64,000 nucleotides of DNA. It comes from DATGMS01 sp040905145 (lineage in GTDB: Bacteria; Bacteroidota; Bacteroidia; Cytophagales; Cyclobacteriaceae). The position numbers and the translations under genes were made by a program. Under the pieces are notes generated by a model. The model had not been told where the DNA came from. It made no database searches and worked only from the letters and a program-made list of their open reading frames with translations. This document shows positions 49,316 to 58,419 of the stretch, in pieces (position 1 is the first letter of the stretch; the number at the start of each line of letters is the position of its first letter). Where the stretch lies: the NCBI GenBank assembly GCA_040905145.1, contig JBBDSC010000202.1:18625-82624 (forward strand), written 5' to 3'.

Positions 49316-52300
49316 ATGACTGATAAATCAGATATCGAAGAGAACATTCATTGGTATAAAGATGCCATTATTTATGAGTTGCACATCAAAGCCTTTTCTG
49401 ACAGCAATGGGGACGGTATTGGGGATTTTCAAGGGCTTCTGGAAAAACTTGATTATCTGGAAGATCTCGGGGTGACGGCCATTTGGCTATTGCCGTTTTA
49501 TCCTTCCCCCCTTCGTGATGACGGCTATGACATTGCAGATTATTATTCGATCAATCCATCCTATGGTGACATAAAAATATTCAAGCAGTTTATCAAAGAA
49601 GCCCACAGCAGAGGACTAAAGGTGATTACGGAGCTGGTAATCAACCACACTTCAGATCAGCACCCTTGGTTCCAGCGCGCCCGCAAAGCCAAACCCGGAT
49701 CTGTTTACTGGGATTATTATGTATGGAGTGACGATCCCACCAAATACAAGGATGTAAGGATCATTTTCACGGATACGGAGCCCTCCAATTGGTCCTGGGA
49801 TCCAGTAGCGGAATCTTACTATTGGCACCGTTTCTTTTCCCATCAACCGGATTTGAATTTTGACAATCCCCGGGTGCAGAAGGAGATTTTTAAAATTATG
49901 GACTATTGGTTAAAAATGGGCGTGGATGGTTTCCGTCTTGATGCGGTTCCCTATCTTTTTGAGCGGGAGAATACCAATTGTGAGAACTTGCCTGAAACCC
50001 ATCAATTCCTAAAGGATTTAAGGGCACGGGTGGACAAAAAGTATGACCATAAACTTCTATTGGCAGAAGCCAATATGTGGCCCGAAGACTCAGCTGCGTA
50101 TTTTGGTAATGGGGAGGAGTGTCACATGAACTACCATTTTCCCATTATGCCCCGGATGTTTATGGCTGTAAAAATGGAAGACCGTTATCCTATTACCGAT
50201 ATCATTGATCAGACCCCGGAAATCCCGGAATCCTGTCAATGGGCAATTTTCCTGAGAAACCATGATGAACTCACCCTGGAAATGGTAACGGATGAGGAAC
50301 GGGATTACATGTACAAGATGTATACTAAGGATATACAGGCCAAGATCAATGTAGGGATAAGGCATAGGTTAGCACCCTTATTGGAAAACAGCCGCAGTAA
50401 GATAGAGCTGATGAACCTTCTCTTATTCTCCCTGCCAGGCACCCCGGTAATCTATTATGGCGATGAAATAGGAATGGGGGATAATTTCTACCTGGGAGAC
50501 CGGGATGGGGTGCGAACACCTATGCAATGGAATGCCAACAAAAATGCAGGGTTTTCTGAGGCCAATCCCCATAAATTGTACCTGCCTGTAATCATTGATC
50601 CGGAATACAAGTACGAATCTATAAATGTAGAATCTCAGCAGGTCAGTTCATCGTCCCTACTGTGGTGGATGAAGCGAATCATTAACCTGCGCAAGCAACA
50701 TAAAGCCTTTGGCAGGGGCAATATTTCTTTCCTCTCCCCTGCGAATTCCAAGGTAATTGCTTTTACCCGTATTTATGAAGATGAAATCATATTGATCCTG
50801 GGCAATTTATCCCGCTTTTCACAGGCAGCAGAGATTGAATTGGAAGATTATGAAAGCTTTACGCCGATAGAAATGTTCAGTCACAATAGATTTCCACGGA
50901 TTACTGAGAGGCCTTATTTATTTACTATGGCACCCCATGGATATTATTGGTTTGTGCTGCAAAAAGATCAAGTTTATTCTGAAGAAAAAGGAAGCCTGCC
51001 TTCCCTAAAGGTAAACTATTGGCAGGAGCTTTTTTCGGGGAATTACCCACAACGGATGGAGAACAATATACTTCCAAAATATATCAAGGAATGCCGCTGG
51101 TTCGGGAGCAAGACACGTATCATAAAGAACGTAAAAATAAAGGAGGCCATTGACATTGGGGAAAAAGAATGGGCTTCAAAATGGTTGATCCTGGATGTCC
51201 AGTACACTGAGGGCTTGCCTGAGCTTTATCAATTACCCATAATATTTATGAAGGTTCAACAGGAAGAAGACCTTAGGTCAGTGGACAAAAAAGGCATTAT
51301 CGGCAAATTATCCATTGGCGAGGAAGAGGGGCTTTTGATGGATGCGTCCTACGATGAAGATTTCAGGAACACATTGTTTAGCCATTTGAAACGGGGTCGT
51401 AAGGTGAAAGTTGGGCAGGATAATTTATTGTTCCAGGCTGCTCCGAAAGCCGATCTAAAATCAGAACAGGAAGTCAACTCCAAATTACTTAATGCGGAAC
51501 AGAGCAATACGTCCATTATTTACAATGGAAAATATTTCATGAAATTGTACAGGAAAATTGACGATACCATAAACCCGGATCTGGAAATCACCCGGTTCCT
51601 GACAGAAAGGGCCCATTTTCCAAATGTCCCTAGATTCCTTGGGGACATTTCCCTGCACCACAAGGACAGCAGTTCCCGCACGATATTGGCCATGATGCAG
51701 GAAGCAGTGCCCAATCAGGGGGACGCATGGGAATATACCAAGGATGCTCTTCAAAAATATTTTGAAAGCGTGCTGATACAACCTAAAACAGAAAATATAC
51801 CGGACTTATCTGATGACCTGATTTCCCCTTTGTTGTTCGGGGATGTGTCCCCATCCCTACAGGAACTGCTAGAGGGCATATTTTCGGACCGGATATCTCT
51901 TTTGGGCAAGCGTACGGGAGAAATGCACCAAGCATTGATTTCTTTTCCTGAGGATAAGGATTTTGAACCGGAAGCTTTTTCCTTACATTATCAACGTTCT
52001 TTATACTCCTCTTTGCAATCTCTTACGCGAAGTGCCTTCCAAAGCCTGAAACAAAATCTTAAAAATCTTCCTGACTCCATTAGGGAGGAAGCAGAAGAAG
52101 TTTTGCAAATGAAGGATATGGTTCTAAAGATCTTTAAAAGGATTTTTGACCATAAAATTACCACCATGAAAATAAGAAACCATGGGGATTATCACCTTGG
52201 CCAGGTGCTGTGGACCGGGAAAGACTTTGTTATTATTGATTTTGAAGGCGAACCTGCCCGGGCTTACAGTGAAAGACGGCTGAAACGCTCCCCCTTGCGT

Positions 52301-52636
52301 GATGTAGCGGGAATGATCCGGTCTTTCCATTATGCCGCCTATAGCACGGTTTTGCAGGACGAATTTAATAAATACAGGAAAGACGATGATTTGCAAGGAT
52401 GGTCGGAGGTATGGTTCCATCATATGACCAGGTTTTACCTTCAGGGATATCTTGATCAGGTAAAGAATACCAATTTTATTCCCAAGGAGGAGGGAGATCT
52501 AAAAATTTTACTGGAAACCTTTCTTCTCGAGAAGGCGGTTTATGAATTGAATTATGAACTTAACAATCGCCCCGATTGGGTACTCATTCCACTTAGGGGT
52601 ATAAAATCAATATTAAACAGGTACAATCATGACTAA
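49316..52636 (+). CDS. treS: Trehalose synthase fused to maltokinase
   Basis: TreS converts trehalose to maltose and the maltokinase (Pep2) part phosphorylates maltose to maltose-1-phosphate, so one protein feeds GlgE. The 1106-residue product has a GH13 domain (about 10-560) with Asp209 (GFRLDAVPYLFERE), Glu251 (LLAEANMW) and the RNHDE motif, followed by an aminoglycoside-phosphotransferase-like kinase domain (about 575-1106) with NHGDYHLGQVLW and IIDFEGEPA near residues 950-975. Fused forms are known in several phyla. It starts 35 bases after glgE and overlaps glgB by eight bases. Confidence 0.95.
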   Translation: MTDKSDIEENIHWYKDAIIYELHIKAFSDSNGDGIGDFQGLLEKLDYLEDLGVTAIWLLPFYPSPLRDDGYDIADYYSINPSYGDIKIFKQFIKEAHSRGLKVITELVINHTSDQHPWFQRARKAKPGSVYWDYYVWSDDPTKYKDVRIIFTDTEPSNWSWDPVAESYYWHRFFSHQPDLNFDNPRVQKEIFKIMDYWLKMGVDGFRLDAVPYLFERENTNCENLPETHQFLKDLRARVDKKYDHKLLLAEANMWPEDSAAYFGNGEECHMNYHFPIMPRMFMAVKMEDRYPITDIIDQTPEIPESCQWAIFLRNHDELTLEMVTDEERDYMYKMYTKDIQAKINVGIRHRLAPLLENSRSKIELMNLLLFSLPGTPVIYYGDEIGMGDNFYLGDRDGVRTPMQWNANKNAGFSEANPHKLYLPVIIDPEYKYESINVESQQVSSSSLLWWMKRIINLRKQHKAFGRGNISFLSPANSKVIAFTRIYEDEIILILGNLSRFSQAAEIELEDYESFTPIEMFSHNRFPRITERPYLFTMAPHGYYWFVLQKDQVYSEEKGSLPSLKVNYWQELFSGNYPQRMENNILPKYIKECRWFGSKTRIIKNVKIKEAIDIGEKEWASKWLILDVQYTEGLPELYQLPIIFMKVQQEEDLRSVDKKGIIGKLSIGEEEGLLMDASYDEDFRNTLFSHLKRGRKVKVGQDNLLFQAAPKADLKSEQEVNSKLLNAEQSNTSIIYNGKYFMKLYRKIDDTINPDLEITRFLTERAHFPNVPRFLGDISLHHKDSSSRTILAMMQEAVPNQGDAWEYTKDALQKYFESVLIQPKTENIPDLSDDLISPLLFGDVSPSLQELLEGIFSDRISLLGKRTGEMHQALISFPEDKDFEPEAFSLHYQRSLYSSLQSLTRSAFQSLKQNLKNLPDSIREEAEEVLQMKDMVLKIFKRIFDHKITTMKIRNHGDYHLGQVLWTGKDFVIIDFEGEPARAYSERRLKRSPLRDVAGMIRSFHYAAYSTVLQDEFNKYRKDDDLQGWSEVWFHHMTRFYLQGYLDQVKNTNFIPKEEGDLKILLETFLLEKAVYELNYELNNRPDWVLIPLRGIKSILNRYNHD

Positions 52637-54569
52637 ACCAGAAAAAATAATAACGGCGGAATTTTCTACCGAGGCCACTTTATTTTCAGATTATGATGTA
52701 CACCTTTTTAAAGAAGGCAAGCATTTTCACTTATACAAAAAGTTGGGTTCTCATTTAATTGAATACCAAGGTGAGAAAGGCACTTATTTTGCCTTGTGGG
52801 CTCCCAATGCACAACAGGTATCTGTCATAGGGGATTTTAATGATTGGGACCGCCAAAGCCATTATATGAATGTCCGTCAGGATGGTTCAGGGATTTGGGA
52901 AATTTTTGTTCCGGAGGTCCCTAAGGGAACTATCTATAAATATTTTATCCGTTCAAACAATGGTTATGAAGTAGAAAAAGGAGATCCCTACGCTTTATAC
53001 TGGGAAACTCCTCCACAGACAGCTTCCATTGTGTGGGAAGGGGATTTTCAATGGAACGATAAAAAGTGGATGAGCAATCGAAAGCGGATTGCCGGAAAAC
53101 CCAAACCATATGCGGTTTATGAAATGCATATAGGATCCTGGAAAAGGATGCCTGAAGAGGAAAACCGATCATTGACCTACCGGGAATTGGCGCATGAATT
53201 ACCTGCCTATCTCAAAGAAATGGGGTTTACCCATGTAGAATTCATGCCAGTCATGGAACATCCATTCTATGGCTCCTGGGGATACCAGGTCACTGGGTAT
53301 TTTGCCCCTTCCAGCAGGTTTGGGACACCTGATGATTTCATGTATTTGATTGATGTCCTTCACGAGAAAGAAATCGGGGTTATTCTTGATTGGGTGCCTT
53401 CCCATTTCCCTTCGGATATGCACGGCCTGCATTATTTTGACGGCACCTTTTTATATGAACATGCAGATCCAAGAAAGGGTTATCATCCTGACTGGAAGAG
53501 CTATATTTTCAATTACGGAAGGAATGAAGTGCGGTCTTTTTTGATCAGTAATGCTCTTTTTTGGTTGGACAGGTATCATGTCGATGGATTGCGGGTGGAT
53601 GCAGTAGCCTCTATGTTGTACCTGAACTATTCCAGGGAAGAAGGAGAATGGGAACCCAACGAGTTGGGAGGACAGGAAAATCTAGAGGCCATCAGCTTTT
53701 TAAAAGAGTTTAATGAAACGGTCTATAAGGAATTTGAAGATGTAATAACCATTGCAGAGGAGTCTACTGCTTATTCCATGGTCTCCAGGCCTACTTCAAT
53801 GGGCGGACTTGGCTTTGGTATGAAATGGATGATGGGATGGATGCACGATACCCTGGAGTATTTCAAAATGGACCCCATTCATCGGCAATATCATCAAAAT
53901 GCCATTACATTTAGCATTTATTATGCTTTTACAGAAAATTTCATGTTACCACTTTCCCATGATGAGGTAGTTTACGGTAAAGAACCCATGCTTTTAAAAA
54001 TGCCGGGTGATGCCTGGCAGAAATTTGCCAATTTAAGAGCATTGTATGCCTACATGTATGCCCACCCTGGTGGCAAACTCCTATTTATGGGAGCTGAATT
54101 TGGGCAAACTTCAGAATGGAACCATGACGCGAGTTTGGATTGGCACCTTACAGATCATCATTTTCATCAGGGTATGATGGAGACGCTCAAATTACTTAAC
54201 GGTCTTTATCAATCAGAACCTGCTCTTTATGAACTGAGTTTTGAAGAACAAGGTTTCGAATGGATCGACATTCAGGATTCTGCCAACAGTACCATTTCCT
54301 TTGTGAGAAAAGGTCAAATAGAAGATGAAATGATTTTAGTCATATGCAATTTTACGCCAATGACCCGGGGAAATTATAGGGTGGGCGTGCCTGAACCTGG
54401 AAATTGGAAAGAGATCTTTAACAGCGATGACAAAAGATTTTCTGGAAGCGATGTAAAAAACCCTGAAATAATCGCTTCAGTTCCAGACCCTCTTCATGAA
54501 AGAGCCAATTCTATTACACTTACTTTATCTCCTCTTGGGGTTACCTATCTGAAATATGTAAAAGGGTAA
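52629..54569 (+). CDS. glgB: 1,4-alpha-glucan branching enzyme
   Basis: GlgB (GH13_9) makes alpha-1,6 branches in glucan. The 646-residue product has a CBM48 domain (about 50-150) with VIGDFNDWD, the barrel with VEFMPVMEHPF, nucleophile Asp324 (VDGLRVDAVASML), acid/base Glu377 (TIAEEST) and LSHDEVVYGK, plus a C-terminal beta-domain. It overlaps treS by eight bases, the third gene of the GlgE operon. It completes glucan building from maltose-1-phosphate. A candidate terminator follows. Confidence 0.95.
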   Translation: MTKPEKIITAEFSTEATLFSDYDVHLFKEGKHFHLYKKLGSHLIEYQGEKGTYFALWAPNAQQVSVIGDFNDWDRQSHYMNVRQDGSGIWEIFVPEVPKGTIYKYFIRSNNGYEVEKGDPYALYWETPPQTASIVWEGDFQWNDKKWMSNRKRIAGKPKPYAVYEMHIGSWKRMPEEENRSLTYRELAHELPAYLKEMGFTHVEFMPVMEHPFYGSWGYQVTGYFAPSSRFGTPDDFMYLIDVLHEKEIGVILDWVPSHFPSDMHGLHYFDGTFLYEHADPRKGYHPDWKSYIFNYGRNEVRSFLISNALFWLDRYHVDGLRVDAVASMLYLNYSREEGEWEPNELGGQENLEAISFLKEFNETVYKEFEDVITIAEESTAYSMVSRPTSMGGLGFGMKWMMGWMHDTLEYFKMDPIHRQYHQNAITFSIYYAFTENFMLPLSHDEVVYGKEPMLLKMPGDAWQKFANLRALYAYMYAHPGGKLLFMGAEFGQTSEWNHDASLDWHLTDHHFHQGMMETLKLLNGLYQSEPALYELSFEEQGFEWIDIQDSANSTISFVRKGQIEDEMILVICNFTPMTRGNYRVGVPEPGNWKEIFNSDDKRFSGSDVKNPEIIASVPDPLHERANSITLTLSPLGVTYLKYVKG

Positions 54570-54603
54570 AAAAAACCTTTATAGACAACTTTGACTACAA
54601 TAC

Positions 54604-54631
54604 CTGAAAGAGCACATCAAAGCTCTTTCAG
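54604..54631. terminator. Candidate terminator between convergent glgB and SDR genes
   Basis: A ten-base perfect stem ctgaaagagc / gctctttcag with the eight-base loop acatcaaa lies 35 bases after the glgB stop. There is no strong T-run on either strand, so termination may be partial. Confidence 0.45.
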
Positions 54632-54687
54632 TATTCCCACTAATGCATAGGGATTGGTTTGGTGCTTCCAATTAATCTGTGGTGTCT

Positions 54688-55455
54688 TCATATGGCAAAA
54701 CCTCCGTCAACAGACATAATTGTCCCGGTAGTGTAAGAAGAAGCTGGGGAAGCCAGGAACAAAGCCATGGCTCCAATTTCTTTATTCTCTCCTATTCTTT
54801 TGATCGGAAGCTTATTCACCATATCCTCCATGCATTTATTACGGAATCCCACAAAATTACTGAATTTTGTCCGGGTCAAGCCCGGACAAATCACATTCAC
54901 CCGGATCCCGTAATCCCCCCATTCTTTGGCAAAAACTTTAGTCAAGGAAATAAGGGCAGCCTTGCTTACACTATATAATCCCAATTTCGGTTCAGGCGAG
55001 ATTCCATCTGTTGATCCAATATTAATGATAGAGGGGTTGTAGGATTGTCTTAAGTAAGGAAGACAAAGTTTGGATAGCTCAAAGGGGGCTTTCACATTTA
55101 CTTTCATGATTTTTTCAAAGACCTCCAGATCTAAATCCTGAATATGATCATATACTGGATTGATACCGGCATTATTGACCAGGATATCTATTTGGTTATA
55201 TTTTTCTATGGTTTTATCCACGAGGTTTTTAAGTTCCGCCGATTTTTCAAGATTGCAGGAAATACCTGTCACCTCATATCCTTTTTTCATTAGTTTTTCA
55301 GCTACCTCTTCCAGATCAGCTTGTTTTCTGGCACTGATCACTACTTTTGCCCCTGCAGCCGCAAAAAATTCCGCGATACTGCATCCGATGCCCTTGCTGG
55401 CACCCGTAACAATAGCGACTTTGCCCTGTAATGAAAATGCAGTAGATAAATCCAT
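54688..55455 (-). CDS. Short-chain dehydrogenase/reductase
   Basis: The 255-residue product is a classical SDR: TGASKGIG at residues 17-24, NNAG at 94-97, Ser148 (NIGSTDG) and catalytic Tyr161-x-x-x-Lys165 (YSVSK), and C-terminal SVDGGFAI. The latter and the N-terminal LQGKVAIVTG are typical of gluconate/3-oxoacyl-reductase-like SDRs. ATG 55455 is preferred; the frame to 55503 is open immediately after the stop of the aspartoacylase-like gene. Substrate unknown; it may be cotranscribed with that gene. Confidence 0.85.
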   Translation of the reverse strand: MDLSTAFSLQGKVAIVTGASKGIGCSIAEFFAAAGAKVVISARKQADLEEVAEKLMKKGYEVTGISCNLEKSAELKNLVDKTIEKYNQIDILVNNAGINPVYDHIQDLDLEVFEKIMKVNVKAPFELSKLCLPYLRQSYNPSIINIGSTDGISPEPKLGLYSVSKAALISLTKVFAKEWGDYGIRVNVICPGLTRTKFSNFVGFRNKCMEDMVNKLPIKRIGENKEIGAMALFLASPASSYTTGTIMSVDGGFAI

Positions 55456-55503
55456 AATTGAAGGGTCATTTTTGGTCTGGTTACCTTTATATAATGATAA
55501 CAT

Positions 55504-56484
55504 TTAACCACTCTCCTTTAATATAAAAAATCCATCTTGACCCTGTGTATGATACAGGGGCATAAAGATCCGTCCATCCCATTCAGATAAGACAGTTCCA
55601 CCATCAGAAGTAGCCAAAACTTCTCCTTTGTTGATTTTTTGAAAATTGATATATCCGGGAATCATCCTAAAAAATTCATCTTCCTGAACAGTATATTTAT
55701 AGATGACCTCAAAAGAAGTTGCCTCTTTACTTTCCCGGGTTCTATTTAAGGTTTTATGGTGAAGGGCAAAATTGGGAACCTCCTTTTCTTCCAAACAGCC
55801 CCCGCACACCAATGCCAGCCAAATAGCGGCTTCCTGTATTTGGACCGATGAAAGTGGACCATAAGGGCCTCCTTTTATGGTACAGCCGATATAGCCTTTG
55901 GCATTTAGATAAAACCCCATATGATCTGTGATATAATCTTCCAGGCCTTTTACGGTATAGAGGGGCAGGTTTTCTGTAAAATGTATACAGTGCAAATTCT
56001 TGTTGACGCAGACATAAGGGTGGCGGATTGAGGGGCAGGTTTTAAGATCAAGATAAAATATTTCCGTGATAATTGCATGCTGAGCTTTTTCAAATTCTTC
56101 AATCAAATCCACAAATTCACCTGCTTCATTATAGCCCTGGTTTTCCCCATGGTTATATAGGAACCCACTTTCCGTAAAGCAAGACGTGTTCTGGTCCAAG
56201 CCCATCAAAAGGCCTTTGTTTTTTGAAGCGCCAATGTTTCCTGCTAATCCGGTTATTTCCCCTCTAATGGGGAGATTCAATTTTGTCAGGGTGTCCAACA
56301 CTTTTAGAAAGGCGGAAATGCCACTGAACTCGTTGCCGAGAATGTCTGCCGTGATGATCAGGGCCGGTCCTTTAAAGCCACTGCTATATTTTCCCAGAAC
56401 CCGCTCAACCGGCATCTTTCTCTCAAAGCGCTTACTACTGATTTCCAAAGCATTTCCTATTAATGGTTTTTCCGTACTCCGCAT
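55504..56484 (-). CDS. Aspartoacylase/AstE-family protein lacking zinc-site residues
   Basis: The 326-residue product has the overall pattern of the succinylglutamate desuccinylase/aspartoacylase family (zinc carboxypeptidase-like): ADILGNEFSG at residues 46-55 takes the place of the canonical x-H-G-N-E-x-x-G, and LDLKTCPS at 145-152 takes the place of D-L-H-T-x-S. In both, the zinc-binding His is replaced (Leu49, Lys148), while Glu52 remains. It probably cannot bind zinc in the normal way. Could be a pseudoenzyme or have a different catalytic site. It is encoded beside an SDR. Confidence 0.6.
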   Translation of the reverse strand: MRSTEKPLIGNALEISSKRFERKMPVERVLGKYSSGFKGPALIITADILGNEFSGISAFLKVLDTLTKLNLPIRGEITGLAGNIGASKNKGLLMGLDQNTSCFTESGFLYNHGENQGYNEAGEFVDLIEEFEKAQHAIITEIFYLDLKTCPSIRHPYVCVNKNLHCIHFTENLPLYTVKGLEDYITDHMGFYLNAKGYIGCTIKGGPYGPLSSVQIQEAAIWLALVCGGCLEEKEVPNFALHHKTLNRTRESKEATSFEVIYKYTVQEDEFFRMIPGYINFQKINKGEVLATSDGGTVLSEWDGRIFMPLYHTQGQDGFFILKESG

Positions 56485-56857
56485 AAGAAAAGAACCTCAT
56501 AAGAGGCTTTTGATGATTTATAATAACCCCTAATAAATAGTCATTTTGTAGAAGATGATCAGTCCTGCACTACGAAAAGAACCTTTGCATTTTTAATGAT
56601 CTTGTGAAAAAATGAATACATTAAGTGTACCATTTCCAGTAAAAAGGAAAATTTGATGAAGGTAAATGAAAAGGACAGAAAAAGAATGGTACAGGGGTAA
56701 ATTACCACGTTTTGGTGTATCATCTTTTCCCCATTCTGTCCTTTAAAATCAGCATTTCATGAAGCATTGGAAAGTGAGGCAATTGTACTTAAAACTTACA
56801 GGCAGCCACGGTTTTCAAAGCGATTTTTCCTTTTATAGCCTGTTGTTCTGATATGAT
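56485..56857. other. Intergenic region upstream of the aspartoacylase-like gene
   Basis: This 373-base gap holds the promoter of the minus-strand aspartoacylase-like gene and, at 56670-56744, a bulged hairpin listed separately. I see no gene. Confidence 0.4.
56670..56744 (-). terminator. Candidate terminator of TIGR02588/TIGR02587 operon
   Basis: aaaggacag (56670-56678) pairs with ctgtccttt (56736-56744) and aatgg (56685-56689) with ccatt (56731-56735), leaving a six-base bulge and a large loop. On the minus strand it follows the TIGR02588 stop and is followed by T-rich sequence. Confidence 0.35.
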
Positions 56858-57271
56858 TCAAGGTTTTTTATAGCTGACTACCCGGGCGTAAAGCGTATCG
56901 GCCTCAATGGGGTTTTTGGAAAAGTTTACCCATCCTTCCTTGCTGGATTCCTTTGGCGCATAAAGAATGTCCAGGGTAGCCAACTCCAGCTGCTGTCCAT
57001 CTTTCTCCAGTATCAGTTCGATTTGTACTTCTTCAGCTGTTTCCTGCCCCTCATTGCTTATGGTCACGTGGTAGCGGTAAGGGGCATGCGGAGAAGGGGC
57101 AGTCTCATAGGTGATCACCAAATCAGGGGATCCTGGTTCATGCTGTATGGTTTGAAAAACCAAATAACCCAGAATCCCCGTAATCAAAAGTAGGCTTAAA
57201 GAAAATACCGCCCATTCCAGAATATTCTTTTCATCCTCAGGATTGTTCTTTTTCTTACGATCTTCGTTCAT
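56858..57271 (-). CDS. TIGR02588-like small membrane protein
   Basis: The 137-residue product has one membrane segment near residues 20-42 (AVFSLSLLLITGILGYLVF) and an extracytoplasmic beta-rich domain with YRYHVTISNEGQETAEEV. It matches the TIGR02588 family, found adjacent to TIGR02587 membrane proteins. The ATG lies six bases after the stop of the TIGR02587 gene, so the two are coupled. No function is established for the family. Confidence 0.75.
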   Translation of the reverse strand: MNEDRKKKNNPEDEKNILEWAVFSLSLLLITGILGYLVFQTIQHEPGSPDLVITYETAPSPHAPYRYHVTISNEGQETAEEVQIELILEKDGQQLELATLDILYAPKESSKEGWVNFSKNPIEADTLYARVVSYKKP

Positions 57272-57277
57272 ATATTT

Positions 57278-58153
57278 TTACTTAAATAAGAGGCGGCCTG
57301 CCGAGGCGCCCAAGGAGGAAATTACACCTAATACTATACATTGCGCTACTATGTTCCAGAAGCTGAGATTCGAAAATGCACCAAAATACCAAAGGACAAA
57401 TATGGAAGAAACCAAAGCCGCGGAATAACTTAGGCAGGTGTCAAAAATTATATCATAAATGGCGGGTTTTTTTTCAGATTGACCCGTTCCCTTGAAATCA
57501 ATAAAATAACATACCACCATACTCAATAGTATGGAAGCTATGGACATAAGAAGGATGTGCAGTGGAGTAGCTTCTGCAGCGATTAGCAGTACTTCCTCAG
57601 TAGGTGCCACACTTCCACCTACCACTATACTTCCACATAAAGCCAACACCACCAATGCCGTCTTGCTTGATCGCCGTTTTTTACCTGCTTTTTCCGCATC
57701 AGAGAGCTCCTTTTCCTGATCTTCCTTTTGATCACCATTTTCTTTGGCACTGCTTCCCAACTGGGCTGTACCAATGGAGACACCAATGGAAACGACCATT
57801 GCCTCTATGATGACTTTACCCATTATTTCATCCAGTGAATCTGCGTGCAACTGGATACGGTTTAGCATGAGGAGTATGCAAAAGGACATAATTAATCCTA
57901 TACCCATTTCTTCAAAAGAGTCTATCACCACATTTTTCCATGATGTGCCAGGGTGCATACCCGAATATCGGTTATATCCCAATAACAGCAGGAAAGTAAC
58001 GATGACCATTATGATCAAATTTCCGGGTTGTACCAGATAGCCTGAATACCACACTTCCATGGTATATAAAAGCGGAAAGCTAAAAAGTAATCCTCCCACG
58101 CTCCCTTGGGCATATTCCACTATTGATTCTTTGACAGGTTTATTGTTGCCCAT
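57278..58153 (-). CDS. TIGR02587-like integral membrane protein
   Basis: The 291-residue product has six or more hydrophobic segments (for example near residues 45-60, 82-100, 120-135, 165-185, 195-220, 240-262) with a charged cytoplasmic loop rich in Glu/Lys (about 135-165). It matches the TIGR02587 family of membrane proteins, whose members sit beside TIGR02588. No transport motif is recognised. Its partner follows after six bases. Function unknown. Confidence 0.75.
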   Translation of the reverse strand: MGNNKPVKESIVEYAQGSVGGLLFSFPLLYTMEVWYSGYLVQPGNLIIMVIVTFLLLLGYNRYSGMHPGTSWKNVVIDSFEEMGIGLIMSFCILLMLNRIQLHADSLDEIMGKVIIEAMVVSIGVSIGTAQLGSSAKENGDQKEDQEKELSDAEKAGKKRRSSKTALVVLALCGSIVVGGSVAPTEEVLLIAAEATPLHILLMSIASILLSMVVCYFIDFKGTGQSEKKPAIYDIIFDTCLSYSAALVSSIFVLWYFGAFSNLSFWNIVAQCIVLGVISSLGASAGRLLFK

Positions 58154-58419
58154 GGGATCCGGTTATTCCGGTTTTCGGTTACTTCTTAAATAATTTTACA
58201 AGATATTCATAAAAAAGTGGATAAAGAAGCATATCCTATCCTGTAGTTTGTATAGCCCTAAGGAATGGATAATGTTTGAAAACCAGAAGTTTAGGTAGAA
58301 GTTAAAAGCTGTAAAATCATTTATAATTGATATAGCAAAACCTCAAAATGTAGCCGGTATGGTTCATTTTTTGTAAGTTATATTTCCTTAGGAAAAATTC
58401 TGCAAGTAAAACAACAGAC

